Source of the DNA: an uncultured Clostridia bacterium
GTDB lineage: Bacteria; Bacillota; Clostridia; Oscillospirales; Ruminococcaceae
NCBI GenBank assembly: GCA_947627875.1
Contig: CANQXS010000017.1
Span: forward strand, 1 to 56,738
Length of the DNA stretch: 56,738 nt
Reading direction: 5' to 3'
Within the stretch, counting starts at the first letter, position 1. The number at the start of each line of letters is the position of its first letter. This document shows, piece by piece, positions 1-6,352 of this stretch. The notes under the pieces were generated by a model that was not told the origin of the DNA, searched no databases, and saw nothing but the letters and a program-made list of their open reading frames with translations. A program made the translations under genes and the position numbers.

Positions 1-669
1 CGGGAGTTTACGGCGAATGTGTCCCATGAACTCAAAACACCGCTGCATACCATTTCGGGGTGCGCGGAGCTTTTGGAAAACGGCATGGTGCGCCCCGAAG
101 ATACAGCGAGGTTCTATTCTCAAATTCGCGGCGAGGCCGGACGCATGATTGCTTTGGTGGAAGATATTATTCGCCTTTCCCATTTGGACGAGGGTGCGGA
201 GGACATGAAGCGAGAGCGCGTCGATCTTTATGATTTGGCTGCCGAAACAGTGAAATCACTTTCCCGCGAGGCAGAAAGCGCCGGTGTCTCCGTCAGTTTT
301 GAGGGTCAAAGCGCCATTGTATATGGTATCCCGCAGCTTCTTGAAAGCATTGTTTATAATCTCATGGACAACGCGATCAAATATAACCGGCAAGGCGGAA
401 CGGTAAAGGTATCCGTAGGCCGCTCTGCGGAGGGCGTTCGCCTTTGCGTAGCTGACACGGGGATCGGTATCCCGCCGGAACATCGGGAGCGCATCTTCGA
501 GCGTTTCTACCGAGTAGACAAGAGCCGGTCAAAAGAGCTTGGCGGCACTGGTTTAGGATTATCTATCGTCAAACACGCCGCCCGCTTGCATAATGCAAAA
601 ATAGAACTGCAAAGCACAGAGGGTAAAGGCACAACCATCACTGTTATCTTTCCTCAACCTTCAAAATGA
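1..669 (+). CDS. Sensor histidine kinase, C-terminal part (cut by window start)
   Basis: This is the catalytic end of a membrane two-component sensor kinase, which autophosphorylates on His and passes phosphate to a response regulator. The reading frame is open from base 1, so the sensor and membrane part lies outside the window. Visible in order are the H-box with SHELKTPLH (HisKA), an N-box with NLMDNAIKYN, the G1 motif DTGIGIP, the F-box ERFYR and the G2 motif GTGLGLS (HATPase_c). This order is typical of PhoR-type kinases. A 17-bp hairpin follows. The partner regulator is presumably upstream, so the signal sensed cannot be told. Confidence 0.95.
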   Translation, partial: REFTANVSHELKTPLHTISGCAELLENGMVRPEDTARFYSQIRGEAGRMIALVEDIIRLSHLDEGAEDMKRERVDLYDLAAETVKSLSREAESAGVSVSFEGQSAIVYGIPQLLESIVYNLMDNAIKYNRQGGTVKVSVGRSAEGVRLCVADTGIGIPPEHRERIFERFYRVDKSRSKELGGTGLGLSIVKHAARLHNAKIELQSTEGKGTTITVIFPQPSK

Positions 670-753
670 CATCATAACAGTGAATAGCCGTGGAAAGGAG
701 CCTGCGGCTTTTCACCTTGAACAATTCACATTCGACGTAGATTTTGACCCAAG

Positions 754-808
754 CAAAGAGAACAGCCATACCCGGATTGATTTCCGAATATGGCTGTTCT
801 CTTTGTTG
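754..808 (+). terminator. Large hairpin downstream of the histidine kinase
   Basis: Bases 754-770 pair perfectly with 789-805 (17 bp, 18-base loop). The hairpin lies 85 bases after the kinase stop codon, and the following bases are only moderately T-rich. It probably ends the kinase transcript. Confidence 0.6.
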
Positions 809-951
809 CACCCCTGTTTGGCAACTACCCTGTGTCAGTATTATTTCGATACTGTCTTATTGGAAGCTACCTGAACGGCGCCGCTTTTTTGATAATATAA
901 CCTACAAACGCAAAGCAAAAAGCGTTGCAAACGATACAAAGCTTGCGACGG

Positions 952-1128
952 CGTGGTGCCAATATAAGCGTTATTTCTTGCCGTTCGCTCTCGCTCGCCA
1001 AACAAAGCGTTAAAACTTGCTTTTCGCCTTCCCTCGGCGTTTGGGCTTGCCTAGGTCGGCTCAAAGAGTTTTAATCGCGTTGTTAATCGGCTTGGCTCGC
1101 GGAGCTCACGGAGAAATAATCGCGTATA
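952..1128. repeat. Intergenic repeat, copy 1 (interrupted)
   Basis: This copy has two blocks, 952-999 (48 bp) and 1088-1128 (41 bp). Both are identical to blocks in copy 2 at 1502-1594. In copy 1 they are separated by 88 bp that have no counterpart in copy 2 and are bordered by imperfect inverted repeats (near 1000-1017 and 1066-1085). The stretch 670-1635 has no convincing gene: its open frames are short and look like nothing recognisable. Confidence 0.75.
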
Positions 1129-1224
1129 GCATAAGCGTAAAAAGCTGCCTTTTCGGGCTTCGCGATCGTGAACGATTGATTTCTCGCCCTCAAAGAGATA
1201 CGCGTATGCGCGCGGAGTGAATGA

Positions 1225-1260
1225 GCGGCGGCATTCATCAGCTAACAAAAATGCCGCCGC
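1225..1260. repeat. Hairpin in the intergenic repeat region
   Basis: Ten bases at 1225-1234 are the exact reverse complement of 1251-1260. A degenerate third copy of the beginning of the intergenic repeat follows at about 1261-1290. No T-run follows, so this is a repeat structure rather than a clear terminator. Confidence 0.5.
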
Positions 1261-1501
1261 GAACGATACGGAGTACGCGACGGCGTGGTGCGTGGTAACA
1301 TGCCAAAAGCTCTAAAGGCTTTTGGCACTGCGGTTTCCCGCTTTCGACTGCGTTTTAACCGCTTAGTAATTCATACAGCGTTTTTTATATTTTCGGCGAA
1401 ACCGCGGTTGCCCATTCTGCACATGGATTATCCCCAGCACCCCACCTGTCAGGCAACTGGACTAAATAACCTTATTTGTTATAATAAATCCGTAGTGGCA
1501 A

Positions 1502-1594
1502 CGTGGTGCCAATATAAGCGTTATTTCTTGCCGTTCGCTCTCGCTCGCCGTTTCGGCTTGGCTCGCGGAGCTCACGGAGAAATAATCGCGTATA
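1502..1594. repeat. Intergenic repeat, copy 2 (compact)
   Basis: Bases 1502-1549 match 952-999 and 1554-1594 match 1088-1128, with only four bases between the blocks. The repeat ends directly at the palindrome that overlaps the 3' end of tRNA-Leu. Confidence 0.75.
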
Positions 1595-1602
1595 TGCGCA
1601 CC

Positions 1603-1636
1603 AAATAAAAAATCCGCCTATGCGGATTTTTTATTT
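1603..1636 (-). terminator. Terminator of tRNA-Leu, part of a longer palindrome
   Basis: A GC core stem (TCCGC/GCGGA) with a CTAT loop is flanked by A- and T-runs, so it can act on either strand. The inverted repeat extends to 1597-1642 and includes an inverted copy of the CCA end and first acceptor bases of the tRNA. Confidence 0.8.
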
Positions 1637-1722
1637 GGTGCGGGTAACAGGACTTGAACCTGCATGAAATTGCTTTCACATGGACCTGAACCATGCGCGT
1701 CTGCCAATTCCGCCATACCCGC
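1636..1722 (-). tRNA. tRNA-Leu (anticodon CAG), CCA encoded
   Basis: Read on the minus strand this is an 87-base tRNA with a long variable arm, as in leucine tRNAs. The acceptor stem GCGGGTA pairs with TACCCGC. The anticodon stem CATGG/CCATG holds the loop TTCAGGT, which gives anticodon CAG. The T-loop is TTCAAGT, and the CCA end is encoded. Confidence 0.95.
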
Positions 1723-1823
1723 GTATTTTGCCTGAACAACGCTGTGATTATATCACAAAGCGCGCGCTTTGTCAACCGTATTTCAAAACTTTTCCTCGGG
1801 TAAAACCTCCCCCGAAATTTCGG

Positions 1824-1852
1824 TTGACATCTCCGAAATTATATGATATAAT
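1824..1852 (+). promoter_or_regulatory. Sigma-A promoter for the gene at 1878
   Basis: Perfect TTGACA (1824-1829) and TATAAT (1847-1852) are separated by 17 bp. Transcription should begin near 1859, only a few bases before the ribosome binding site at 1865-1870. This rules out the longer open frame that runs back into the tRNA. Confidence 0.9.
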
Positions 1853-1877
1853 CAACTCACGGACGGAGGAGACACTC

Positions 1878-2789
1878 ATCACAAAAAACGTATCCGCGTC
1901 AATAACAAGGGGGTCGGAACCCATAGAAAAGAATATTTCCGTTATCGACGAAAATGGCAACGAATATGAAGCGACCTACCCGAAAAGGGCGAAAGGTCTT
2001 GTTAAAAAAGGCAGGGCACGCTTCGTAGACGATAATACGATTTGCCTTGCGTGTCCGCCGGATATAATGGAGGATACAAAAATGTCTGATAACAACATAA
2101 AATTAAAAGCCGGTCAATCTGTTGCCGAAGCGGCAAAAGCGGTTGAACCCATCGAAACGATCGAAGCTGTTGAGCCCATCGAGACCGAAAATGTCTCCGA
2201 CGAAGAGCTGAAACAGGCTGCCGCCGAATTTCTCAAAAAGGCCGGGAAAGCGCCGACAAATAACGGCGGCGCTGAAAAGGTTTTGGAGCTCTATCAAAAG
2301 ATCAGCGCTTCCGGGCTTCCGTACAGTGAGAAGGAACCCCTATTGAAGAAGCTTCTGAGCGAGTGGAAGAAGATTGTTGAGGATATTTCGGAAACGGCAT
2401 TAAACGCTCAACCCGAACTCACCGTCGGCTACATTCTTTCGCAGATTGAAAAGATTCAGCAGGACAACGAGCACGTTTTAAAGGCTTTAAACAGTCTTGA
2501 AAATATAGTCATAAACGACGGCAGCGGGGACATTGCCAATCAGGCAAGAGGAGCAGCCATCGGAGAAATTGTAGAGAGCCGCGAAGCGACGAATCAGAGG
2601 CTCATCGCGTTTTACGAGAAGCTCTACGACGACATAAAGCCGGAGCCTGTCGATTTCAATCACTTTTCATTGGAGCAGATCGTCGACGCAATAGAGCGGT
2701 GCGACGAAGGAGTAATGAGCGGCGAGACCGCTGCTGCGTTGAAATCCACGCTTATTGACCGCTTAAAGTTCATCACTCTTAAAGCATAA
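1878..2789 (+). CDS. Uncharacterised protein with ATYPKRAKGLVKKGRARF N-terminal motif; apparent ATC start
   Basis: About 303 residues of unknown function. The N-terminal 65 residues carry a basic motif (ATYPKRAKGLVKKGRARF, then ICLACPP) that I recall from short N-terminal regions of Clostridia hypothetical proteins. The rest is acidic and predicted helical, with Glu-rich spacers around residues 75-110. The promoter and the GGAGGA site at 1865-1870 point to a start at 1878, where the codon is ATC. There is no ATG, GTG or TTG in frame between the promoter and the motif. The next good start is ATG at 2082, preceded by GGAGG, and would drop the motif. A terminator follows directly. I cannot assign a function. 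Confidence 0.7.
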   Translation: MTKNVSASITRGSEPIEKNISVIDENGNEYEATYPKRAKGLVKKGRARFVDDNTICLACPPDIMEDTKMSDNNIKLKAGQSVAEAAKAVEPIETIEAVEPIETENVSDEELKQAAAEFLKKAGKAPTNNGGAEKVLELYQKISASGLPYSEKEPLLKKLLSEWKKIVEDISETALNAQPELTVGYILSQIEKIQQDNEHVLKALNSLENIVINDGSGDIANQARGAAIGEIVESREATNQRLIAFYEKLYDDIKPEPVDFNHFSLEQIVDAIERCDEGVMSGETAAALKSTLIDRLKFITLKA

Positions 2790-2794
2790 AAACC

Positions 2795-2825
2795 ACCCCC
2801 GAGGGCAAACCTCGGGGGGTAATTT
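2795..2825 (+). terminator. Terminator after the 1878 gene; outer left element of the symmetric locus
   Basis: A strong GC stem (CCCCCGAGG/CCTCGGGGG) with loop GCAAA is followed by a short T-rich stretch. A closely similar hairpin stands at the mirror position, 3093-3110. Confidence 0.85.
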
Positions 2826-2826
2826 A

Positions 2827-2855
2827 TTGACAAAATATGTGCTGCATGGTATAAT
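2827..2855 (+). promoter_or_regulatory. Promoter for the 25-residue peptide gene
   Basis: TTGACA (2827-2832), a 17-bp spacer and TATAAT (2850-2855) form a perfect sigma-A promoter. The transcript should start near 2862, exactly at the left arm of the inverted repeat. Confidence 0.9.
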
Positions 2856-2894
2856 ACATCTGCAGAGAGTCGGGGCGGCTCACCTCCCAAAAAA

Positions 2895-2901
2895 AGGGGG
2901 G
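2895..2901 (+). promoter_or_regulatory. Ribosome binding site that can be hidden in a hairpin
   Basis: The run GGGGGGA lies six bases before the ATG at 2908. It is preceded by CCTCCC (2883-2888) and seven A residues, so it can fold back as a six-pair hairpin that masks the site. Masked start sites are usual in type I toxin mRNAs. Confidence 0.6.
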
Positions 2902-2907
2902 ATTTCT

Positions 2908-2985
2908 ATGGAAATTGAGCAGTTGGTATTATATATCATACTCGCGTACATTCTTCTTGAAATATTCAAGACCATAAAGAAATAA
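2908..2985 (+). CDS. 25-residue hydrophobic peptide, candidate type I toxin
   Basis: The peptide MEIEQLVLYIILAYILLEIF plus the tail KTIKK has a short acidic head, one membrane-spanning segment and a Lys-rich tail. This is the layout of small membrane toxins of the Fst/TxpA/holin-like kind. The gene has its own perfect promoter, a strong but maskable ribosome binding site, and inverted repeat arms in its 5' and 3' untranslated parts. A promoter on the opposite strand starts a convergent RNA at the far arm. I did not recognise a specific family, so the toxin role is inferred from size, charge pattern and layout. It could instead be a small membrane regulator. Confidence 0.6.
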   Translation: MEIEQLVLYIILAYILLEIFKTIKK

Positions 2986-3053
2986 CCGCCCGCTCCGCTA
3001 AAAGTGGCGATTATTTCTTAATCAAAGCATTTAGGTGAGCCGTGCGGCTCTCT
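2972..3053 (-). ncRNA. Putative antisense RNA to the 3' part of the peptide mRNA
   Basis: The minus-strand promoter at 3060-3088 should start transcription near 3053. The RNA would run toward the peptide gene and reach a 14-pair hairpin (2977-2990 with 3006-3019, one G-U pair) that covers the stop codon of the peptide. It would be complementary to the 3' untranslated part of the peptide mRNA. Its 5' end is nearly the same sequence as the 5' end of that mRNA. The end point is a guess from the hairpin. Confidence 0.4.
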
Positions 3054-3059
3054 GCCATT

Positions 3060-3088
3060 ATGATATCACAACATTTGCGGTTTGTCAA
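3060..3088 (-). promoter_or_regulatory. Convergent promoter facing the peptide gene
   Basis: Read on the minus strand: TTGACA (3083-3088), a 17-bp spacer, and TATCAT (3060-3065). It points away from the glycosyltransferase gene at 3116, so it cannot serve that gene. Confidence 0.8.
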
Positions 3089-3092
3089 GCCC

Positions 3093-3118
3093 CCCGAGGT
3101 CAGCCTCGGGATTTTTTA
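3093..3118 (+). terminator. Terminator ending the peptide mRNA
   Basis: CCCGAGG/CCTCGGG with loop TCAG is followed by six T residues on the plus strand. The T-run overlaps the stop codon of the minus-strand gene at 3116. Confidence 0.85.
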
Positions 3119-4456
3119 TTCCTCCTCAATGTCCTTCGCCTGCTCTATGCGCCTGCTGATGCGCTTTAGCTCGGCGATGATGAGCCGCTTTATATATGCC
3201 GGAGGCTCGCTCTCGCCCGACTCCCAGCCCCTGAGAGTGCGGCGGGGGATCCCTATCATCTTCGACACGTCGCTCTGCGAGAGCTTGCAACGCTCGCGCC
3301 AATAAACGAAGTCGTTTTCTATCCTTTCGGGAGCTTCGGCGCTGACGCAGCCATCAAGAAGCGCGTCGGCTATCTGCTCGGCGGCGTTTTTAGTCCTGAC
3401 GAGCGCCTTTGACATCTTCTCAAGCCGTTCGCCGTCTTTAAGGAGCTCGGAGCACAGCCTTGCTATTTCGGCTTCTCCCTCAGCCGTTACGGCGGCTCCC
3501 GCGCGGCAGAAGAATTCGAGATTATACTGCTCGCAGCCCGAAACGGCGTTGTCCAAGAGCATCGGCACGCCCTTTACCGACGCCTCGGCGGTAGAGAGCC
3601 CGCCCGGCTTGGTTATAAAGAGGTCGGCGGAATCAAGAAGGGTCGGGACGTCGTCGGCAAAACCGAGGACCCTGAGCCTGTATTCGCCCTCAAACTCCTT
3701 CTGCATTCTTTTATAGACGGCTTCGTTTGTCCCGCAGACGGCAGTTATATAGCAGTCCTTCGGGAGGGTTTTGAGTATCTGAGCCGCAAGCCTCGGCATA
3801 GGTCCGCAGCCCATCGAGCCGAACATCATAACGGCGTGGCGGCAGCTTTCGGGGAGACCGAGCTCGCGCTTCGCCTCGGCTTTTTCCTTTTTGGAATAAA
3901 AGCCGCTTCGGACGGGAATCCCGTCGGTGACGGATATCCTGCTGCGGTCGAGCCCTATCGCCTCAAACTCGGGGATAAGCCCCTCGTCGGGGATAAAATA
4001 GAGGTCGAGGTCGCTCTCGTCGCACATCGGCGAACAGGTGTAGTCGGTCGCGATAAAGCAGGTGCGGAGCTTTACCTCGGGATACTGCTTCATAAGGTCG
4101 GTGAGCATAAGCGCGGAAATGACGTGCGGGCAGATGACTATTTCATACCCGCCGTCCGAAATACAGGCGTAGAGCTTGTCGACTCCGAGCCCCAAAAGCT
4201 TATGGATAGGCGAGCGCCCGTTAAAGAGCTCGGGGTGCTGCTCGACAAAGCTGTAGCTCGAACCCGATGTCTTCGGAAAGTAGCGGTAGAGCCTCGTATG
4301 CCATTCGCAGACGGTTTTTGAAGCCCATTCCGAGACAAACGCGAGCGCGTCGACGGTATCGGCGGCAACGCCTCTTTCATTAAGAGCCTGAGTAACGGCT
4401 CCCGAAACGGAATTGTGCCCCTGACCGGTATTGCAGGAGAGAATAAGCGCTTTCAT
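3116..4456 (-). CDS. MGDG-synthase/MurG-like glycosyltransferase fused to a C-terminal helix-turn-helix
   Basis: A GT-B glycosyltransferase of the processive diacylglycerol glycosyltransferase type, likely acting on a membrane lipid at the inner face of the membrane. The N-terminal domain begins with the phosphate-loop-like SCNTGQGHN and carries FIATDYTCSP near residue 130. The C-terminal Rossmann half has the sugar-nucleotide motif TKPGGLSTAEA. Residues about 390-430 are extra: LSQSDVSKMIGIPRRTLRGW followed by ESGESEPP reads as an XRE-type DNA-binding domain. The paralogue at 26329 lacks this tail. It follows the methyltransferase gene by 12 bp, so the two are probably one transcript. Confidence 0.85.
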   Translation of the reverse strand: MKALILSCNTGQGHNSVSGAVTQALNERGVAADTVDALAFVSEWASKTVCEWHTRLYRYFPKTSGSSYSFVEQHPELFNGRSPIHKLLGLGVDKLYACISDGGYEIVICPHVISALMLTDLMKQYPEVKLRTCFIATDYTCSPMCDESDLDLYFIPDEGLIPEFEAIGLDRSRISVTDGIPVRSGFYSKKEKAEAKRELGLPESCRHAVMMFGSMGCGPMPRLAAQILKTLPKDCYITAVCGTNEAVYKRMQKEFEGEYRLRVLGFADDVPTLLDSADLFITKPGGLSTAEASVKGVPMLLDNAVSGCEQYNLEFFCRAGAAVTAEGEAEIARLCSELLKDGERLEKMSKALVRTKNAAEQIADALLDGCVSAEAPERIENDFVYWRERCKLSQSDVSKMIGIPRRTLRGWESGESEPPAYIKRLIIAELKRISRRIEQAKDIEEE

Positions 4457-4468
4457 AACATTATCCTT

Positions 4469-5359
4469 TCAGATTTTTTCGATATGGGCGACGAAAAAGC
4501 CCTCAAAAAGCCGGCTCGGCTTTACGCAGAGCGTTCCGCTCATTTCGGTCGGCAGCCTCGGGACCTCCGGAAAGGCTCCTTCGGGGATCGGGATTATCCT
4601 CCCGCCCGCCGACGGCAGAACGCTTTTCAAAATCTCCTCGTTCTCGCCCCTGAGAATTGAGCAGGTCGAATATACCGCCCTTTTTCCGGGCATAAGGAGC
4701 GAAAGAGCCTTCTTTAAAAGCTCGGCTTGAAGCCTGCAGCTGCGGTCGTAAAGCTCTGCGGTAAACTCGCAGTGCTCCTCGCTTACCGTTCCGCTGCCGC
4801 TGCAGGGAGCGTCGAGGAGAATTTTGTCGAAGGAAAATCGGCTGTCGAGCCTGCGCACGTCGCATACCATAACCGAAACGCGCCCGCAGCCCTGCCTTTG
4901 AAGGTTATATCTCAGCCTTTCGGCGCGGACCTTATTTTTCTCGCAGGCGGTTATCGCGGCGGCTCCGCCCGTCATCGCAGCCATCTGAGTGGTCTTGCCA
5001 CCGGGAGCGGCAGCCATATCGAGGACGGAATCGTTGGGAGAAGGATTGAGCAGCAGCGGAGGGAGCATTGAGGAGAGGCTTTGGAGATATATCTTCCCCT
5101 CGGAATAGAGCGAAAGGCTGCGGAGAGAATCCTCCCGCGCGCTGTTTATTATCAGCGCCTCGGGGCAGATTCCCGAATGCGAAAAATCTATCCCCGCGGA
5201 TTTAAGAGCGCCTTCCGCCTCGGGAACGGAGCATTTAAGCGTGTTGACCCGCAATGTCACCGGACGGCGGCAGAGAAAGCCCCCGCATATTTCTTCGGCA
5301 AGAGCGGAACCGTACTGCTCAGCAAGAAGATTTCCGAGATATTCCGGCGCTTCCCACAT
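4469..5359 (-). CDS. RsmB/NOP-family RNA m5C methyltransferase
   Basis: A SAM-dependent methyltransferase that makes 5-methylcytosine in RNA, probably rRNA. The SAM-binding loop DMAAAPGGKT, the DAPCSGSG motif and the YSTCSI motif with the catalytic Cys pair are all present. At 296 residues it lacks the N-terminal NusB-like domain of RsmB and the long C-terminal part of RsmF. I chose the ATG at 5359, which has GGGGGTGA in front. The longer frame to 5392 would begin upstream of the predicted transcription start. It is the first gene of a pair with the glycosyltransferase. Confidence 0.88.
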   Translation of the reverse strand: MWEAPEYLGNLLAEQYGSALAEEICGGFLCRRPVTLRVNTLKCSVPEAEGALKSAGIDFSHSGICPEALIINSAREDSLRSLSLYSEGKIYLQSLSSMLPPLLLNPSPNDSVLDMAAAPGGKTTQMAAMTGGAAAITACEKNKVRAERLRYNLQRQGCGRVSVMVCDVRRLDSRFSFDKILLDAPCSGSGTVSEEHCEFTAELYDRSCRLQAELLKKALSLLMPGKRAVYSTCSILRGENEEILKSVLPSAGGRIIPIPEGAFPEVPRLPTEMSGTLCVKPSRLFEGFFVAHIEKI

Positions 5360-5380
5360 CGTCGTCACCCCCTTTTTCAA

Positions 5381-5409
5381 AGTGTAACACACTAAAGAAA
5401 AAAAGTCAA
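5381..5409 (-). promoter_or_regulatory. Promoter for the methyltransferase gene
   Basis: Minus-strand TTGACT (5404-5409), 17 bp, TACACT (5381-5386). The predicted start near 5374 supports the ATG at 5359. Confidence 0.75.
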
Positions 5410-5442
5410 CGCAGAAAAAAATAAAAAATTTTCTAAAAAGGC

Positions 5443-5471
5443 TTGCGTTTTCCGGAGCTATGTGCTATAAT
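5443..5471 (+). promoter_or_regulatory. Promoter for tRNA-Pro
   Basis: TTGCGT (5443-5448), 17 bp, TATAAT (5466-5471), about 35 bases before the tRNA. Confidence 0.8.
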
Positions 5472-5506
5472 ACTTTGCGGCGTCAGGAAAACGCCGTGAA
5501 AAATGT

Positions 5507-5583
5507 CTGGGTGTAGCTCAGCTTGGTAGAGCGCTACCTTGGGGTGGTAGAGGCCGTGGGTTCAAGTCCCGTCACTCAGACCA
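5507..5583 (+). tRNA. tRNA-Pro (anticodon GGG), CCA encoded
   Basis: A 77-base cloverleaf. The acceptor CTGGGTG pairs with CACTCAG (one G-T pair), the D-arm is GCTC/GAGC, the anticodon stem CTACC/GGTAG holds the loop TTGGGGT, and the T-loop is TTCAAGT. CCA is encoded. Confidence 0.95.
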
Positions 5584-5585
5584 TT

Positions 5586-5617
5586 GCCGCAAGCAATTAC
5601 AGCTTGCGGCTATTTTT
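5586..5617 (+). terminator. Terminator of tRNA-Pro
   Basis: GCCGCAAGC pairs with GCTTGCGGC, followed by a T-rich stretch. Confidence 0.85.
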
Positions 5618-5623
5618 ATGCCG

Positions 5624-5655
5624 AAAACCTCCGACTTTTGTCGGAGGTTTTTTAA
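5624..5655 (+). terminator. Second, bidirectional terminator
   Basis: AAAACCTCCGAC/GTCGGAGGTTTT with loop TTTT is flanked by an A-run and a T-run. It also ends the minus-strand toxin-antitoxin remnant at 5652. Confidence 0.88.
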
Positions 5656-5915
5656 ATTCCGAGAATGTCCTTATGATGCCCGACGTCCAAAAGCAGGATT
5701 ATTATGCCGTCTTCATATTTTCACAATATCCGTATATCCATATTTACGCTCATTTCAAAAACATTATCCAAACCCTGCACTTTTTTGGTGCGGAGCGACG
5801 GGTAAAACGGATTTTCGGCTAATAATCCCAGCTTTTGCGCGACTGCTCTCTGCTCTTTTTGAGAAAGCGCTTTCAGATCCTTTTCAAAAGTCTTTGTATA
5901 TTTCAGCTTATACAT
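5652..5915 (-). pseudogene. RelE/YafQ-type toxin gene with an in-frame stop
   Basis: The first 64 codons read as a RelE-superfamily mRNA interferase (start MYKLKYTKTFEKDLKAL). A TGA at 5721-5723 then interrupts the frame. Beyond it the same frame continues with KYEDGIIILLLDVGHHKDIL, which is the normal C-terminal end of this family, and stops at 5652. A Trp (TGG) is usual at the interrupted place, so one G to A change explains the damage. The lost part holds the family's conserved C-terminal strand, so toxicity is probably gone. The gene overlaps the antitoxin gene by 8 bp. Confidence 0.8.
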
Positions 5916-6165
5916 CTATTCCCATATCCGCAAACATATCCTCTACGCTGTCAAATACCTTTTGCGCTTTGGCATCGGTTTCCGACTCTTTTATGATTTT
6001 CGCTATCTTCATAATTTTGTCTTTGGGGTATACGACCACGGGGCACAGGAATATACCGCCGTCCTTTTCGATGACTTCGAATTTGTCGCCTTCCGAAATG
6101 CCGAGGCTTTTTATTATTTCGGCAGGTATTGTTATCTGCGAGCGCCCTCTGATTTCTGCCAACAA
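5908..6165 (-). CDS. AbrB/MazE-type antitoxin
   Basis: An 86-residue protein with an N-terminal SpoVT-AbrB swapped-hairpin DNA-binding domain (RGRSQITIPAEIIKSLGI, then GDKFEVIEKDGGIFLCP). Its C-terminal tail ends FADMGIDV and would normally bind the toxin. The start is taken as TTG at 6165, eight bases after GGAG; a GTG at 6174 is possible but sits on top of that site. It is the first gene of a two-gene toxin-antitoxin operon whose toxin is broken, so it may survive as an orphan repressor. Confidence 0.8.
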   Translation of the reverse strand: MLAEIRGRSQITIPAEIIKSLGISEGDKFEVIEKDGGIFLCPVVVYPKDKIMKIAKIIKESETDAKAQKVFDSVEDMFADMGIDV

Positions 6166-6303
6166 GATAATCACTCCTTATATCGCTTTTTCGGAATTTC
6201 AGAAATTCCTACAATGCTATTATATGCGAAAATTTACGGCAAGTCAAGAGCCCGCCGTCATTTCTTTTTGCGCGTTGCGCGCAGATTGTAGATTTTTCGC
6301 ATT

Positions 6304-6352
6304 AAAACTGCCCCCGGAACGCTTCTGCGCTCCGAGGGCGGTTTATCTTTTT
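6304..6352 (-). terminator. Terminator after the glycogen operon
   Basis: An imperfect stem of about 14 pairs (6304-6317 with 6331-6344) has T-runs on both sides and lies just after the glgA stop codon. Confidence 0.7.

Larger units (their letters stand above)
2862..3055. repeat. Inverted repeat arms flanking the peptide gene
   Basis: The left arm 2862-2885 is the near-complete reverse complement of the right arm 3033-3055. Eight bases (GCAGAGAG) and ten bases (CGGCTCACCT) match perfectly, with a variable middle. A transcript crossing the locus could therefore pair its 5' end with its 3' region. Confidence 0.85.

Noticed and set aside
680-1608. Short open frames between the kinase and tRNA-Leu
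   Set aside because: They have no ribosome sites or recognisable motifs and cross repeats and hairpins; the region is treated as non-coding.
1680-1877. N-terminal extension of the gene at 1878 into tRNA-Leu
   Set aside because: The perfect promoter at 1824-1852 lies inside it and the tRNA occupies its first part, so it cannot be translated.
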